A stretch of DNA of 64,000 bases, taken from Sphingobacterium kitahiroshimense. GTDB lineage: Bacteria; Bacteroidota; Bacteroidia; Sphingobacteriales; Sphingobacteriaceae. This document shows, in pieces, positions 48,285 through 57,813 of this stretch. The position numbers and the translations under genes were made by a program. Position 1 is the stretch's first letter, and every line of letters begins with the position of its first letter. The stretch is taken from NCBI RefSeq assembly GCF_025961315.1, contig NZ_JAOQNK010000001.1, positions 2,294,001 to 2,358,000 of the forward strand, given 5' to 3'. The notes beneath the pieces were generated by a model. That model searched no databases, was not told the DNA's origin, and saw only the letters and a program-made list of their open reading frames with translations.

Positions 48285-48678
48285 TGGTTAATAATCTTAT
48301 GTTAAAGATATAAAAATTAAATTATTATCGATATGACAAGCAAAATTTTGCTTTGTTATAGACATAAAGATCAAGATGATAAGATATAATATAGACAACT
48401 AATATATAATATATACATACAGTTCTAATCTGAAGATAAACAAGGTGATCAATAGAAACAACATCACAAAAATCACCGAATAATCCATTTTCAACTATTT
48501 ATAATAAAAAGAATTGGCTCATTTTACTCATCCCTAAAAAGAATATCTGCAAACATTTTCGTCTCCTGGCTGTTGATTCTAATAAAGTACACATTAACAT
48601 ATGTGACACAGGTATACAATTTTTTAACAGACACCCGAATAAACCTATACGAATTCGTGGTGTATAAATCTCAAAAAA
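48285..48678. other. 394-nt divergent intergenic region before ferritin
   Basis: No gene recognised; presumably holds the ferritin promoter. No Fur-box-like palindrome stood out by eye. Confidence 0.5.
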
Positions 48679-49233
48679 ATGGCAATAACAACCAATAGAT
48701 TATCACAGACTCTTAGTAAAGCTTTGAATGATCAAATTACATTAGAAGCATATTCTGCTCAAGTATATTTAATGTTAGCTTGTTGGGCTGATCAGAATAT
48801 GTTAGATGGTGTCAATTCGTTTCTTATGAAGCATTCCCAAGAAGAGCGCGTACATATGGCCAAAATAATAGAATATATTCAAGAAAGAGGTGGATCTGTA
48901 AAAATTGATGCAATAAAGAAACCAGAACCAGAACCTAAAAACATTCTAGAATGCTTTGAAATGGTACTGCAACAAGAAATAGAAAATACAGAATCTATCT
49001 ATAAAATAGTAAATTTAAGTATGCAAGAAGGTGATTGGGCAACATGGAATTTCCTTCAATGGCTTGTTAATGAACAACGTGAGGAAGAGAAACTTGCCTT
49101 AGACTTATTAGACAAAGCTAAATTGGCTGGAGGTGAAGATATGACAGATAATGCCCGATTTGAACTCAACAAACTAATCGGAAATACTGGGCAAGAGTTT
49201 CCAGTTGCAGATCAAGTAAACCCGCTGGCATAA
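48679..49233 (+). CDS. ftnA: Ferritin (bacterial non-heme)
   Basis: A 184-residue iron-storage protein. The four-helix bundle ligands are visible: Glu in LEAYSAQVYLML, ExxH in SQEERVHMAKII, Glu in EIENTESIYKI and Glu in WLVNEQREEEKL (E/Q ligands in order). It stores Fe(III) in a 24-mer shell and protects from iron-driven oxidative stress. ATG at 48679, transcribed away from the DUF3857 gene. A strong terminator follows. Confidence 0.94.
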   Translation: MAITTNRLSQTLSKALNDQITLEAYSAQVYLMLACWADQNMLDGVNSFLMKHSQEERVHMAKIIEYIQERGGSVKIDAIKKPEPEPKNILECFEMVLQQEIENTESIYKIVNLSMQEGDWATWNFLQWLVNEQREEEKLALDLLDKAKLAGGEDMTDNARFELNKLIGNTGQEFPVADQVNPLA

Positions 49234-49242
49234 AATACATAT

Positions 49243-49278
49243 AAAAAAAGGTAGCTTAAATCAAAAGCTACCTTTTTT
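49243..49278. terminator. Bidirectional terminator between ferritin and FUSC genes
   Basis: Inverted repeat AAAAAAGGTAGCTT / AAGCTACCTTTTTT with a short loop. Both orientations have a T-tract. Confidence 0.9.
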
Positions 49279-49294
49279 ATTTTTCTGAAATTAC

Positions 49295-51493
49295 CTATAG
49301 CGACCGCTTAGCCAGTAAGGAAATATCTAAAGAATTATGATACAATTTATCCACAAGACCATCCATTAATTCTAATTGCTCTCTAATTAATAGCTCGTCA
49401 CTCTGATCACTAATATGCGCTTTTGAAACAGCTGTTTTCAAGGCAAGAATTTCTAATGAATCAGTGGCAAACAAAGTATAGGTCTTTTTTAATTTCGAAA
49501 GAATCTTGTTCATCAGCCGTTCATGCTCCTCATGAAAGGCTAAACCGGAACTATGGTCCAGCATATTTGTAAAGGCCATAGCATAGGAAATCAATTGATG
49601 CGTAAAAATAGAAAAGTCATTTAATTCCTTTGTGAACGGGCGTTGAAATATAGGTTCATTCAATATACGTTCATTTAGTGCATTCAATTCCGCTAAACTG
49701 AGATAAATTTCTTTCCTAGCCAATTTATAATCCGCAATATCGACTTTATCACCCGATAACTTACGAAAACTAACAGATAAGAAATGTACATTCGCCTGTA
49801 TCACATTTTTCAAATACGTCTTTACTGAATCACTTTCCCAAGTAGGAAATATGAAATGAAAAGATAAAAATGAAAGCACACAGCCAATTACAGTATCCAA
49901 TAGACGTTCCTTCAATAAAAGAACGCCAAAATCATCTACTCCTGTAAAGAAATAATAAGCAATTAGAAAAAAGGCAGTTAGAAAAAACGAACCATAAACA
50001 TATTTACTTCTTAAAAAAGTAAAAGTCAATAGCATATAAACTAACATGAGACCTAGGAGTACATAAATATTTGTGATCAAGAAAATACTTGATAATCCCA
50101 ACATGCCCCCCAGAAATGATCCTTTCAATCGATCAATACTTCGTTGTTTGCTTAAACTGAAACCAGGACGCAGAATAACAATTATGGTAATGTAAATCCA
50201 AAAACTATGTTTTGTCAAAGCAATGTATTCTGGAAAAAAAACAGGAAGTGTTTTAGTAATAACAAAAGCAACCAACATAACAATAGCGACACGAAGTGAA
50301 TGTCTAAAAATTGGTGACTTTAAATTTAAATGTGCCTGTAATGCTGGCCACGAAAAGGTTCTTTGTTTAAAGAAACGTTCTTTGTGTGCAAGTAACTCAG
50401 AGTGATCATGAACTTCCTCAGATTTAGATAAAATACGATGAACCTCTCTTATTTTCTGCATGACATAACGGATATTAACAAGGATTTTCTTCAATACGAT
50501 TGTTGCTCCTTGCTCTTGGCTCTCTAAAGCGATAACCTCAGCATAGGCTTTATCCCACTGTCCTGTAAATTGAATAGCTGTCTTCGGTGGCTTCAATAAA
50601 CTGATTGGAGTCGTCAGTCGCTCCAATTCTTGAGCACAGCTAATTAACAATTCAGGTATGACCTGATAAACCTTTGTATGTCCATATTTTTCACGAATCT
50701 GATAATAATCATGATGAGAAGCATTTATTCTTTCAAACAGTTCCATCAAGGTCGCGAAAATAAAAGTAAGCTGTTTATATTGGTAACTTGCAACTTGCTT
50801 CTCAGTAGCCGCAGAAAATAAAACTTCACGTACATTTTCCTGTCGTTGATTCAATATTACATTGATCTGAATAACACGTTTATGAGTCTTTGCAATCGCA
50901 GTATGAACATCAAAGAAGCAAGCTTTGATACGCAATAAAGTACCGATCTTATAGGCACACTCCGCCAGAACCTGTTGACTGACCCGATAAGGTCTCATGT
51001 AGCGTACTGCTAACACAAAAATCATATACCAGAATGCACCTCCAGTCATCAATAAAGCCTCTGTTATAGGATGACTGCTTTCATGTGTCAATGTCAAACT
51101 AAAAAATAGAGCCAATAAACAAGAAGCTCCGATTCCCATAGCTCTGATACCAAAAACAGTGAGCATGCAAGCTGCAAAAGAGAAAAAAGCAATAAACAAA
51201 CCAAGGAACACATCTGAAAAAGGAAGTATACGCGTAAGCATACTCATTGCGAAAATAACAGCAACATTGATAAACAAGGACTGACGGCGTTCCCGGTAAG
51301 GACCAACCAGATCTGGAGTACTTGCAATAATGCAACCTATGCCTAAGGTTACACCATTGTGCAAATGGCCGAAACAAGCAAATATTACAACCGGAATTAG
51401 CACTGCCACCGTAATTTTTAATCCTTCATGAAACGGTTGACTATTGATAAAGAACCGTGCCTTTTGCCATACTATTTCTAAATGATCACGCAA
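49295..51493 (-). CDS. FUSC-family (YccS/YhfK-like) inner-membrane protein
   Basis: A 732-residue protein with two similar sets of about five to six membrane segments (about 25-160 and 395-530) separated by and followed by soluble helical regions, as in YccS and aromatic acid exporters of the FUSC group. The repeats share the RLKGSFLGGMLGL / RESVF-type FUSC motif. Likely an exporter of aromatic or toxic compounds by family; substrate unknown. Confidence 0.88.
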   Translation of the reverse strand: MRDHLEIVWQKARFFINSQPFHEGLKITVAVLIPVVIFACFGHLHNGVTLGIGCIIASTPDLVGPYRERRQSLFINVAVIFAMSMLTRILPFSDVFLGLFIAFFSFAACMLTVFGIRAMGIGASCLLALFFSLTLTHESSHPITEALLMTGGAFWYMIFVLAVRYMRPYRVSQQVLAECAYKIGTLLRIKACFFDVHTAIAKTHKRVIQINVILNQRQENVREVLFSAATEKQVASYQYKQLTFIFATLMELFERINASHHDYYQIREKYGHTKVYQVIPELLISCAQELERLTTPISLLKPPKTAIQFTGQWDKAYAEVIALESQEQGATIVLKKILVNIRYVMQKIREVHRILSKSEEVHDHSELLAHKERFFKQRTFSWPALQAHLNLKSPIFRHSLRVAIVMLVAFVITKTLPVFFPEYIALTKHSFWIYITIIVILRPGFSLSKQRSIDRLKGSFLGGMLGLSSIFLITNIYVLLGLMLVYMLLTFTFLRSKYVYGSFFLTAFFLIAYYFFTGVDDFGVLLLKERLLDTVIGCVLSFLSFHFIFPTWESDSVKTYLKNVIQANVHFLSVSFRKLSGDKVDIADYKLARKEIYLSLAELNALNERILNEPIFQRPFTKELNDFSIFTHQLISYAMAFTNMLDHSSGLAFHEEHERLMNKILSKLKKTYTLFATDSLEILALKTAVSKAHISDQSDELLIREQLELMDGLVDKLYHNSLDISLLAKRSL

Positions 51494-51761
51494 TGTAGGT
51501 TATATTATTAATGTGGAAATATGTCGATAAAAGACTATGCATATGCTAATCATTTAACTTTTGCAAAAGTACCAAATTAAATACTACAAAAAGAAATTTT
51601 CATCTCCTATAAAGTTCACATATAACCATAAAACATTCATAAAATATTGTTTTACATCAAAAATCAATATTTTATTTTCAAAAAAAGACCTTCTTTAGCA
51701 ACACAAATGAGAAATAGTCAAAAGAAAACAATAATTTTAGGCACTAAAAATCTTTAAATGC

Positions 51762-53936
51762 ATGAAAAAACTCACGCTACTTTTGTTATTAGCAAGTTCA
51801 ATGGCTTATGGTCAGCGCAACTTGAATATAGAAGAAACAGTCTTTGGACCTCGTACATATGCCCCGACTGCCCTTATTAGCAGCAATTGGATACCCAACA
51901 GCAATAACATTAGTTATTTGGATAAGGGATATCAAAATTTAGTTCAGAAAAGTGCTACGAACACAGGGTCTGAGGAAATAATACTGAGCAAAAATGACTT
52001 ACAAAATGCTTTAAAAACAAGGATTCCAAATGAGCAGATTAATTTGCAGATCTTTCCTAGTGATTATAAATGGGAGGATGCAAATACGATCAGCTTTATA
52101 CTCTATACGAAACAAGCTCATTATCATATCGCTGTTAACGTAAAGAATAAAGAAATAGTTCATCTGTTGGAAACAAAGTTGGAGGCAACAAATCAAGAAT
52201 ATGCAACAGATTACAGTAAAGTAGCTTTTTTAATTGGTAATAATATACAAATTAAAGACAATACTGGGCAATTAACTGTTGTTACTGCAGATACAGTAGA
52301 CGGTATTCTTAGTGGAAGTGACTATACGCATAGACAAGAATTTGGTATCAAAAAAGGTATGTGGTGGAACCCGCAAAATGACAAATTATTGTACTACCGC
52401 AAAGACGAGACGATGGTTACTAAGTATCCGCTTATCCAATGGGACACGCGTGTAGCTTCAGTCAAAGATATTCGCTACCCGATGGCGGGTATGAAAAGTG
52501 AAGAAGTTACCTTGGTCATTTATGATACGAAAACAAAACAAAAAATTACCCTTGCGACGGGAGAACCAAAAGAACAGTTTTTAACAGCGGTAACATGGGA
52601 TCCTTCTGGACAATCAATTTATGTTGGGGTATTAAATCGTGAACAAAATCATCTAAAACTTAACCAATATAATGCACAAGATGGTCGTCTAATCAAAACA
52701 TTATTTGAAGAAACAGCTTCGACATGGGTAGAACCTCAAAATGATTTATTGTTTTTACCAAATAACCCAAAACAATTTCTATATCAATCAGACAGAGAAG
52801 GTTTCAATCAACTTTACCTGTATAATACTGATGGTAAATTGATCAAAAAATTAGGACATCAAAATCTTATTGTACAGCAGCTAGGCGACTTTTCGCCAAA
52901 AGGAGATTTAATTTATTATACAGGTGTCACTAATGATGGCTTAGATCGTCAGCTATTTTCAGTAGACCTTAAAACCGGTAAAACAATACAATTAACACAG
53001 GGTACAGGAACGCACAATGCCAAATTAAACAGTGATGGCTCTTATATTTTAGACCAATTCAGTAATCTGACAACTCCAAATATTGTTCAGATAAAAGCTA
53101 CAAAATCCGGTAAAACAGAAAAGATAGTGGAATCAACAAATCCGTTTTTAGGAAAGATCAATCCTCCTAAAATAGAATTTATCACGTTGACATCTGCAGA
53201 TGGAGCAACACCTTTAACTGGCCGTATCATTTATCCAAGTGATTTTGACGCAAATAAAAAATATCCCGTGATGTATTACCTTTATGGAGGATCTCATTCA
53301 CAATTAGTAACCAATAAATGGTTAGGCGGTGCGGGTTATTTTGATATGTACATGGCGCAACAAGGTTACATTGTATTCACAATGGACAATAGAGGAACAG
53401 ACGCTCGTGGAAGAGCATTTGCAACAGCAACACACCGTCAATTAGGACAAGCAGAGATGGCTGATCAAATGAAAGGTATCGAGTTTTTGAAATCCAAATC
53501 GTTTGTTGATCAAAACAAGATGGGTATATTCGGCTGGAGTTTCGGTGGATTTATGACAACATCATTTATGATACACCATAACGACATCTTTAAAGCAGCA
53601 GTAGCAGGTGGTCCAGTAATGGATTGGAAATACTATGAAGTCATGTACGGAGAACGTTATATGGATATGCCTCAAGAAAATCCAGAAGGCTATAAAATGA
53701 CTACACTAATTGATAAAGCAGATCAGCTGAAGGGCGACTTATTAATCATTCACGGAGCTCAAGACCCTGTAGTGGTACAACAGCACAGTATGGAGTTTGT
53801 AGAAGCATGTATCAAAGCAGGAAAACAGGTTGATTATTTCCTATACCCTACTCATGAACATAATGTTTCTGGGAAAGATCGCATTCATATGTATGAAAAA
53901 ATTGCCAGATACTTTGACCTGCATTTAAAGAAATAA
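51762..53936 (+). CDS. Dipeptidyl peptidase IV-like S9B peptidase
   Basis: A 724-residue exported serine peptidase. Signal peptide 1-17 (AYGQ). Residues 30-455 form a DPP-IV-type beta-propeller; the catalytic domain has Ser in FGWSFGGFMTT (about 592), Asp in IIHGAQDPVV and His in PTHEHNV, with the YYLYGGSHSQLV oxyanion region. It most likely releases N-terminal Xaa-Pro or other dipeptides in the periplasm. A hairpin terminator follows. Confidence 0.93.
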   Translation: MKKLTLLLLLASSMAYGQRNLNIEETVFGPRTYAPTALISSNWIPNSNNISYLDKGYQNLVQKSATNTGSEEIILSKNDLQNALKTRIPNEQINLQIFPSDYKWEDANTISFILYTKQAHYHIAVNVKNKEIVHLLETKLEATNQEYATDYSKVAFLIGNNIQIKDNTGQLTVVTADTVDGILSGSDYTHRQEFGIKKGMWWNPQNDKLLYYRKDETMVTKYPLIQWDTRVASVKDIRYPMAGMKSEEVTLVIYDTKTKQKITLATGEPKEQFLTAVTWDPSGQSIYVGVLNREQNHLKLNQYNAQDGRLIKTLFEETASTWVEPQNDLLFLPNNPKQFLYQSDREGFNQLYLYNTDGKLIKKLGHQNLIVQQLGDFSPKGDLIYYTGVTNDGLDRQLFSVDLKTGKTIQLTQGTGTHNAKLNSDGSYILDQFSNLTTPNIVQIKATKSGKTEKIVESTNPFLGKINPPKIEFITLTSADGATPLTGRIIYPSDFDANKKYPVMYYLYGGSHSQLVTNKWLGGAGYFDMYMAQQGYIVFTMDNRGTDARGRAFATATHRQLGQAEMADQMKGIEFLKSKSFVDQNKMGIFGWSFGGFMTTSFMIHHNDIFKAAVAGGPVMDWKYYEVMYGERYMDMPQENPEGYKMTTLIDKADQLKGDLLIIHGAQDPVVVQQHSMEFVEACIKAGKQVDYFLYPTHEHNVSGKDRIHMYEKIARYFDLHLKK

Positions 53937-53960
53937 ATGATTTGAATAATTAAAAACAAT

Positions 53961-53995
53961 AAAAAATCCCCTTGATCGCTCAAGGGGATTTTTTA
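53961..53995. terminator. Bidirectional terminator
   Basis: Stem AATCCCCTTGA / TCAAGGGGATT with a TCGC tetraloop, A-tract before and T-tract after; it separates the convergent peptidase and aroQ genes. Confidence 0.92.
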
Positions 53996-54011
53996 TTATA
54001 TAATATCAATA

Positions 54012-54434
54012 CTAGCGGGCAAGAAGTGCTTCAACTCCTAATCGATAGCTATCTAAACCAAAGCCACAAATGACTCCTACACAATTCTTTGACAAATACG
54101 AATGATGCCTAAATTCCTCCCGTGTATGAACATTTGAAATATGGACCTCTACAACCGGAGTATTAATAGCCGCAATAGCATCAGCAATTGCAACAGAAGT
54201 ATGCGTATAAGCCCCTGCATTGAGTACAATACCGTCGTATTCAAAACCTACCTCATGCAATTTATCTATAATAAATCCTTCAGTATTACTTTGAAAATAA
54301 CTCAACTCAACAGATTCATAGTTATTTTTTAAAGTTGAAAAATAACTATCAAAATCTTGTGCTCCATAAATTGATTTTTCTCTGACTCCTAATAAATTAA
54401 GATTAGGTCCATTGAGAATTAATATGTTTTTCAT
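54012..54434 (-). CDS. aroQ: Type II 3-dehydroquinate dehydratase
   Basis: Third step of the shikimate pathway: 3-dehydroquinate to 3-dehydroshikimate, dodecameric cytoplasmic enzyme. 140 residues from the ATG at 54434 (MKNILILNGPNLNLLG); the frame extends upstream, but the MKNILILNGPN start matches the family exactly. Catalytic Tyr in KSIYGAQ, His in VEVHISNVHTREEFRHHSY with the conserved Arg. Transcribed after the RemB-like gene with 56 nt between; no functional link is obvious. Confidence 0.95.
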   Translation of the reverse strand: MKNILILNGPNLNLLGVREKSIYGAQDFDSYFSTLKNNYESVELSYFQSNTEGFIIDKLHEVGFEYDGIVLNAGAYTHTSVAIADAIAAINTPVVEVHISNVHTREEFRHHSYLSKNCVGVICGFGLDSYRLGVEALLAR

Positions 54435-54490
54435 TAAAATAAATAGCTTCTTGAGCAACCAAGCTCGGTTTCTTTTAAACAATTTACAGA

Positions 54491-56137
54491 CTAAAAATCA
54501 CTATATAATGATCTAAAACTTGAACGAAGACCAATACTAAATACACCCGATTTATGCGTTAGCGGGGTCTCATATTGTATCTTTTGATAACGTTGCGAAT
54601 AACCTAATTCGAATCTAAGATTATACTTAGGATTCAGAACATAAGCAGCTTTAGCATCTGCATAAACGACTTGACTTTTTATCCCTTGCCCAATATGATT
54701 ACCATACATGTTAGCAAAAGTACGGTAAGACTGAAAAATATCACCTCCCATATTTGAACCATCCTCAAGATCTAACCCCTTTTCATTATAATTCAGCTGC
54801 GCAGAAAAATCAAATCTTTTCCATGCATAGTTAGCAATACCAACAACCTCTCTAAAATTAGCTCCCAAAGGATGCGCCAATGGCTCAGCATTATTACTGT
54901 AGTTTGAACCAGAATCAAAGTGGGCATAGGTATAAGGTCTGGCTGTGTTGTATTCAACTAAAAAGTTTAAGTTTTTTACATCAAATATGTCATATCCCCG
55001 TACACCAAACTGAGCTCCCCATTTATTATGCACATAACCTTTACCCGCAAAAAACTCCTTTGCCGTAAATTCACCTAATAGGAACTGGCCATAAGCTGTT
55101 ATGTTCTTAAGAACTTTATACTTTGTATTCAAACCTAAAAACATCTTATCCGGAGATGTTGAATTATTAGATTCGACCGGACGTAAAAACATTACAGGGT
55201 TAATATAAGTAAAGTCAAAACCTCGAGTACCTGCGGCATCACGATTTGCCCAGGTGATGGCCTGGAAAAATCCAATCGAAAATCTATTCGTAGCATTGTA
55301 ATCCACATACTGAAAAACACCCCACTTCTTACCGTCACCATATCGCTCAGTCTCACCTAAGGCATTAGAACGTTTATTGGTTGGATCATTCATATACGCC
55401 CAGACTGAAGTATACTGAACATTACCAATCGTACCTGTAAATTTTAAATGTGTATAATTAGAAGAAAAATCCGACAATAAAAGCGAACGGTATCCATCAC
55501 CGATAAAATTCTTATCATAAGCTACAGTAGCCTGAAAATGCTTACTAAAATCATAAGTTAAACTAGCAGTTGCATTCATCCAGTCTTTCTTATTATTAGA
55601 CTGATGTTTTGTATTCCCCTCTCCTGGTATAACTTTTCTATCATCGATATAATCCGACAAATATTCTGGAAAAACGGCCTGATTTTCCGTTGCACTGGTG
55701 TAAAATGTAAATTTATCTCCCACTGTGACTCCCGCTTGAAAACCTCTAGAGTTCATCCAAGTACGGCGTTTATCGCCCATCATATCCTTCCCAATTATCA
55801 TATCGGGCAATAAATCAGCATAAAAAGTATAATCATCTTTCTCTACCTCAATAAGATGTTCATTAAATATCTTACGCATAAACCAATTATCCGAAGCTAC
55901 CGGCTGATTCGTTTTTATAGAATCAAACTTCGCCAATAATTCATCGGTAAATAGAAATGGTTTAGATGATGTATGTAAACGCGTATGTGGCGAATACAGT
56001 ACATCGTTCATTTTTTGAGAAAGTTGATAGGAATAGGGTTGATTTTTAATTTGTGCGCTTAATTCGTTCTGATTTAGCATACCAAGTGCAAGCACTCCAG
56101 CAAATGCTAAAAATTTTAATGACACTTTTTCTTTCAT
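54491..56137 (-). CDS. RemB/Wzi-like outer-membrane barrel (gliding-motility/capsule-type)
   Basis: A 548-residue exported barrel. Signal peptide about 1-28 (LSAQ). The segment YDKNFIGDGYRSLLLSDFSSNY is the hallmark shared by the gliding-motility protein RemB and the Wzi capsule-assembly barrels, followed by many aromatic strand ends (FYTSATENQAVFPEYL, FQYVDYNATNRFSIGFFQAITW). The role would be polysaccharide or adhesin surface attachment. It starts the group followed by aroQ. Not identical to Wzi, and gliding genes are not present nearby, so the exact role stays open. Confidence 0.85.
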   Translation of the reverse strand: MKEKVSLKFLAFAGVLALGMLNQNELSAQIKNQPYSYQLSQKMNDVLYSPHTRLHTSSKPFLFTDELLAKFDSIKTNQPVASDNWFMRKIFNEHLIEVEKDDYTFYADLLPDMIIGKDMMGDKRRTWMNSRGFQAGVTVGDKFTFYTSATENQAVFPEYLSDYIDDRKVIPGEGNTKHQSNNKKDWMNATASLTYDFSKHFQATVAYDKNFIGDGYRSLLLSDFSSNYTHLKFTGTIGNVQYTSVWAYMNDPTNKRSNALGETERYGDGKKWGVFQYVDYNATNRFSIGFFQAITWANRDAAGTRGFDFTYINPVMFLRPVESNNSTSPDKMFLGLNTKYKVLKNITAYGQFLLGEFTAKEFFAGKGYVHNKWGAQFGVRGYDIFDVKNLNFLVEYNTARPYTYAHFDSGSNYSNNAEPLAHPLGANFREVVGIANYAWKRFDFSAQLNYNEKGLDLEDGSNMGGDIFQSYRTFANMYGNHIGQGIKSQVVYADAKAAYVLNPKYNLRFELGYSQRYQKIQYETPLTHKSGVFSIGLRSSFRSLYSDF

Positions 56138-56336
56138 GAGATTTTTTTATACAGTAAAGTAGGACAGCAAAATCTATTCCTAAAAAACAAAATAACGCTT
56201 TTTTAAACTTATAAAGATTACTATTTACAAAAAAAACATGCTAAAACGTATTTGCTTTCCATTTTAACGATTTTTTATTACCTTGCAATACAGAGAAAAC
56301 CAGTATGATAATAAATAACCTTTTTGAAATTTAACA

Positions 56337-57761
56337 ATGAAACGCAGAACATTCATTCAAAATTCAGCCGTATTGGGTGCTGGATTATTTGCAAGCAAAG
56401 TATCTTTTGCTTCGAATCAGACTTCATTCCCAACAGTGCGTATTCCTGCAGATAAACGTCTATTTTCAAGTAAAGCTATTGAAAATGCAATTGTAACATT
56501 TGGTAAAGCAACAAGTAATAAAGAATTGGCTTGGTTATTTGGCAACTGTCTTCCAAATACCTTAGACACAACAGTATTCCCATATGTTGAAAATAATCGC
56601 AATTATACCTATGTAATTACGGGTGATATTGATGCGATGTGGTTAAGAGATAGTAGCGCTCAGGTATGGCCATACCTCGCATTTATGAAAGATGATAAAA
56701 GTTTGAAAAATCTGATTTCTGGATTAATACATAAACAGAGTAAATGCATCAACATAGATCCTTATGCTAATGCATTCTACAATGATCCTACAAAAAAAGG
56801 TGAATGGTTCAGTGACCATACAGACATGAAACCAGGGATTCACGAACGTAAATGGGAAATCGATTCGCTATGTTACCCCATCAGACTCGCCTATCACTAC
56901 TGGAAAGAAACAAATGATGCAGGCCCTTTTAATGAAGAATGGGAAGCTGCACAGGAAAAAATCTATCAGACATTTATTGAGCAACAACGTAAAGAAAATC
57001 TAGGTCCATATAAATTTATGCGTACCACGCCAAGAGGATCAGACACCCTGCAGGTTGATGGTTATGGATATCCCGTTAAACCTGTTGGTTTGATTTGCTC
57101 CAGCTTTAGACCTTCAGATGATTCAACTGTTTTTTCTTTCTTGATTCCTTCTAATCTTTTTGCAGTAGTCAGCCTTAGACAATCTGCAGAAATCTTAAGA
57201 AAAGTCAAAAATAACAATACTTTAGCCACTAAAATGGAAGCACTAGCCAATGAAGTGGAAGCAGCTGTTCAAAAACATGGAATAATAGATCACCCACAAT
57301 TTGGAAAAGTATATGCTTTTGAAGTTGATGGCTTCGGCTCATTCTTAATGATGGATGATGCAAACGTTCCAAGTTTACTTTCATTACCATATTTGGATGC
57401 TGTAAAAGTAGAAGACCCCGTATATCAACGTACACGTCAATATATCCTATCAGAAAACAATCCGTTTTTCTTTAAAGGTACTGCTGGAGAAGGTATCGGT
57501 GGACCACATATTGGTCGCGATTTCATTTGGCCAATGTCTATCATGATGCGTGCCTTTACATCAAATAATGATAAAGAGGTAATCGAATGTGTTAAAATGT
57601 TGATTGCTACACATGGAGATACAGGTTTTATGCACGAATCCTTTCATAAAGACGATCCAAAAAACTTTACCAGAAAATGGTTTGCATGGCAAAATACTTT
57701 ATTTGGAGAATTAATATGGAAAATTTATAAAGAAAAACCATCTTTGCTTAAACAAATATAG
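56337..57761 (+). CDS. Glycoside hydrolase family 125 exo-alpha-1,6-mannosidase (exported)
   Basis: A 474-residue enzyme removing alpha-1,6-linked mannose from N-glycan-type or yeast mannans. The N-terminus KRRTFIQNSAVLGAGLFASKVSFA has a twin-arginine-like signal. Core GH125 motifs: GDIDAMWLRDSSAQVWPYL, GFGSFLMMDDANVPSLLSLPYL, GTAGEGIGGPHIGRDFIWPMSIMMRA and MHESFHKDDP. Family GH125 is often in mannan-use gene clusters with GH92, none of which is seen here. A hairpin follows whose T-run abuts the start of murI. Confidence 0.93.
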   Translation: MKRRTFIQNSAVLGAGLFASKVSFASNQTSFPTVRIPADKRLFSSKAIENAIVTFGKATSNKELAWLFGNCLPNTLDTTVFPYVENNRNYTYVITGDIDAMWLRDSSAQVWPYLAFMKDDKSLKNLISGLIHKQSKCINIDPYANAFYNDPTKKGEWFSDHTDMKPGIHERKWEIDSLCYPIRLAYHYWKETNDAGPFNEEWEAAQEKIYQTFIEQQRKENLGPYKFMRTTPRGSDTLQVDGYGYPVKPVGLICSSFRPSDDSTVFSFLIPSNLFAVVSLRQSAEILRKVKNNNTLATKMEALANEVEAAVQKHGIIDHPQFGKVYAFEVDGFGSFLMMDDANVPSLLSLPYLDAVKVEDPVYQRTRQYILSENNPFFFKGTAGEGIGGPHIGRDFIWPMSIMMRAFTSNNDKEVIECVKMLIATHGDTGFMHESFHKDDPKNFTRKWFAWQNTLFGELIWKIYKEKPSLLKQI

Positions 57762-57777
57762 TTTACCCTATAGTAAT

Positions 57778-57813
57778 AAAAGTGCTATAAGGTAATACTT
57801 ATAGCACTTTTTT
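57778..57813 (+). terminator. Hairpin between GH125 and murI genes
   Basis: Stem AAAGTGCTATAAG / CTTATAGCACTTT with a 6-nt loop; the T-run ends one base before the murI ATG. It can terminate GH125 transcripts or form a structure at the murI start. Confidence 0.8.

Noticed and set aside
54435..54482. Upstream extension of aroQ
   Set aside because: The AroQ family starts directly at MKxILxLNGPN, at 54434.
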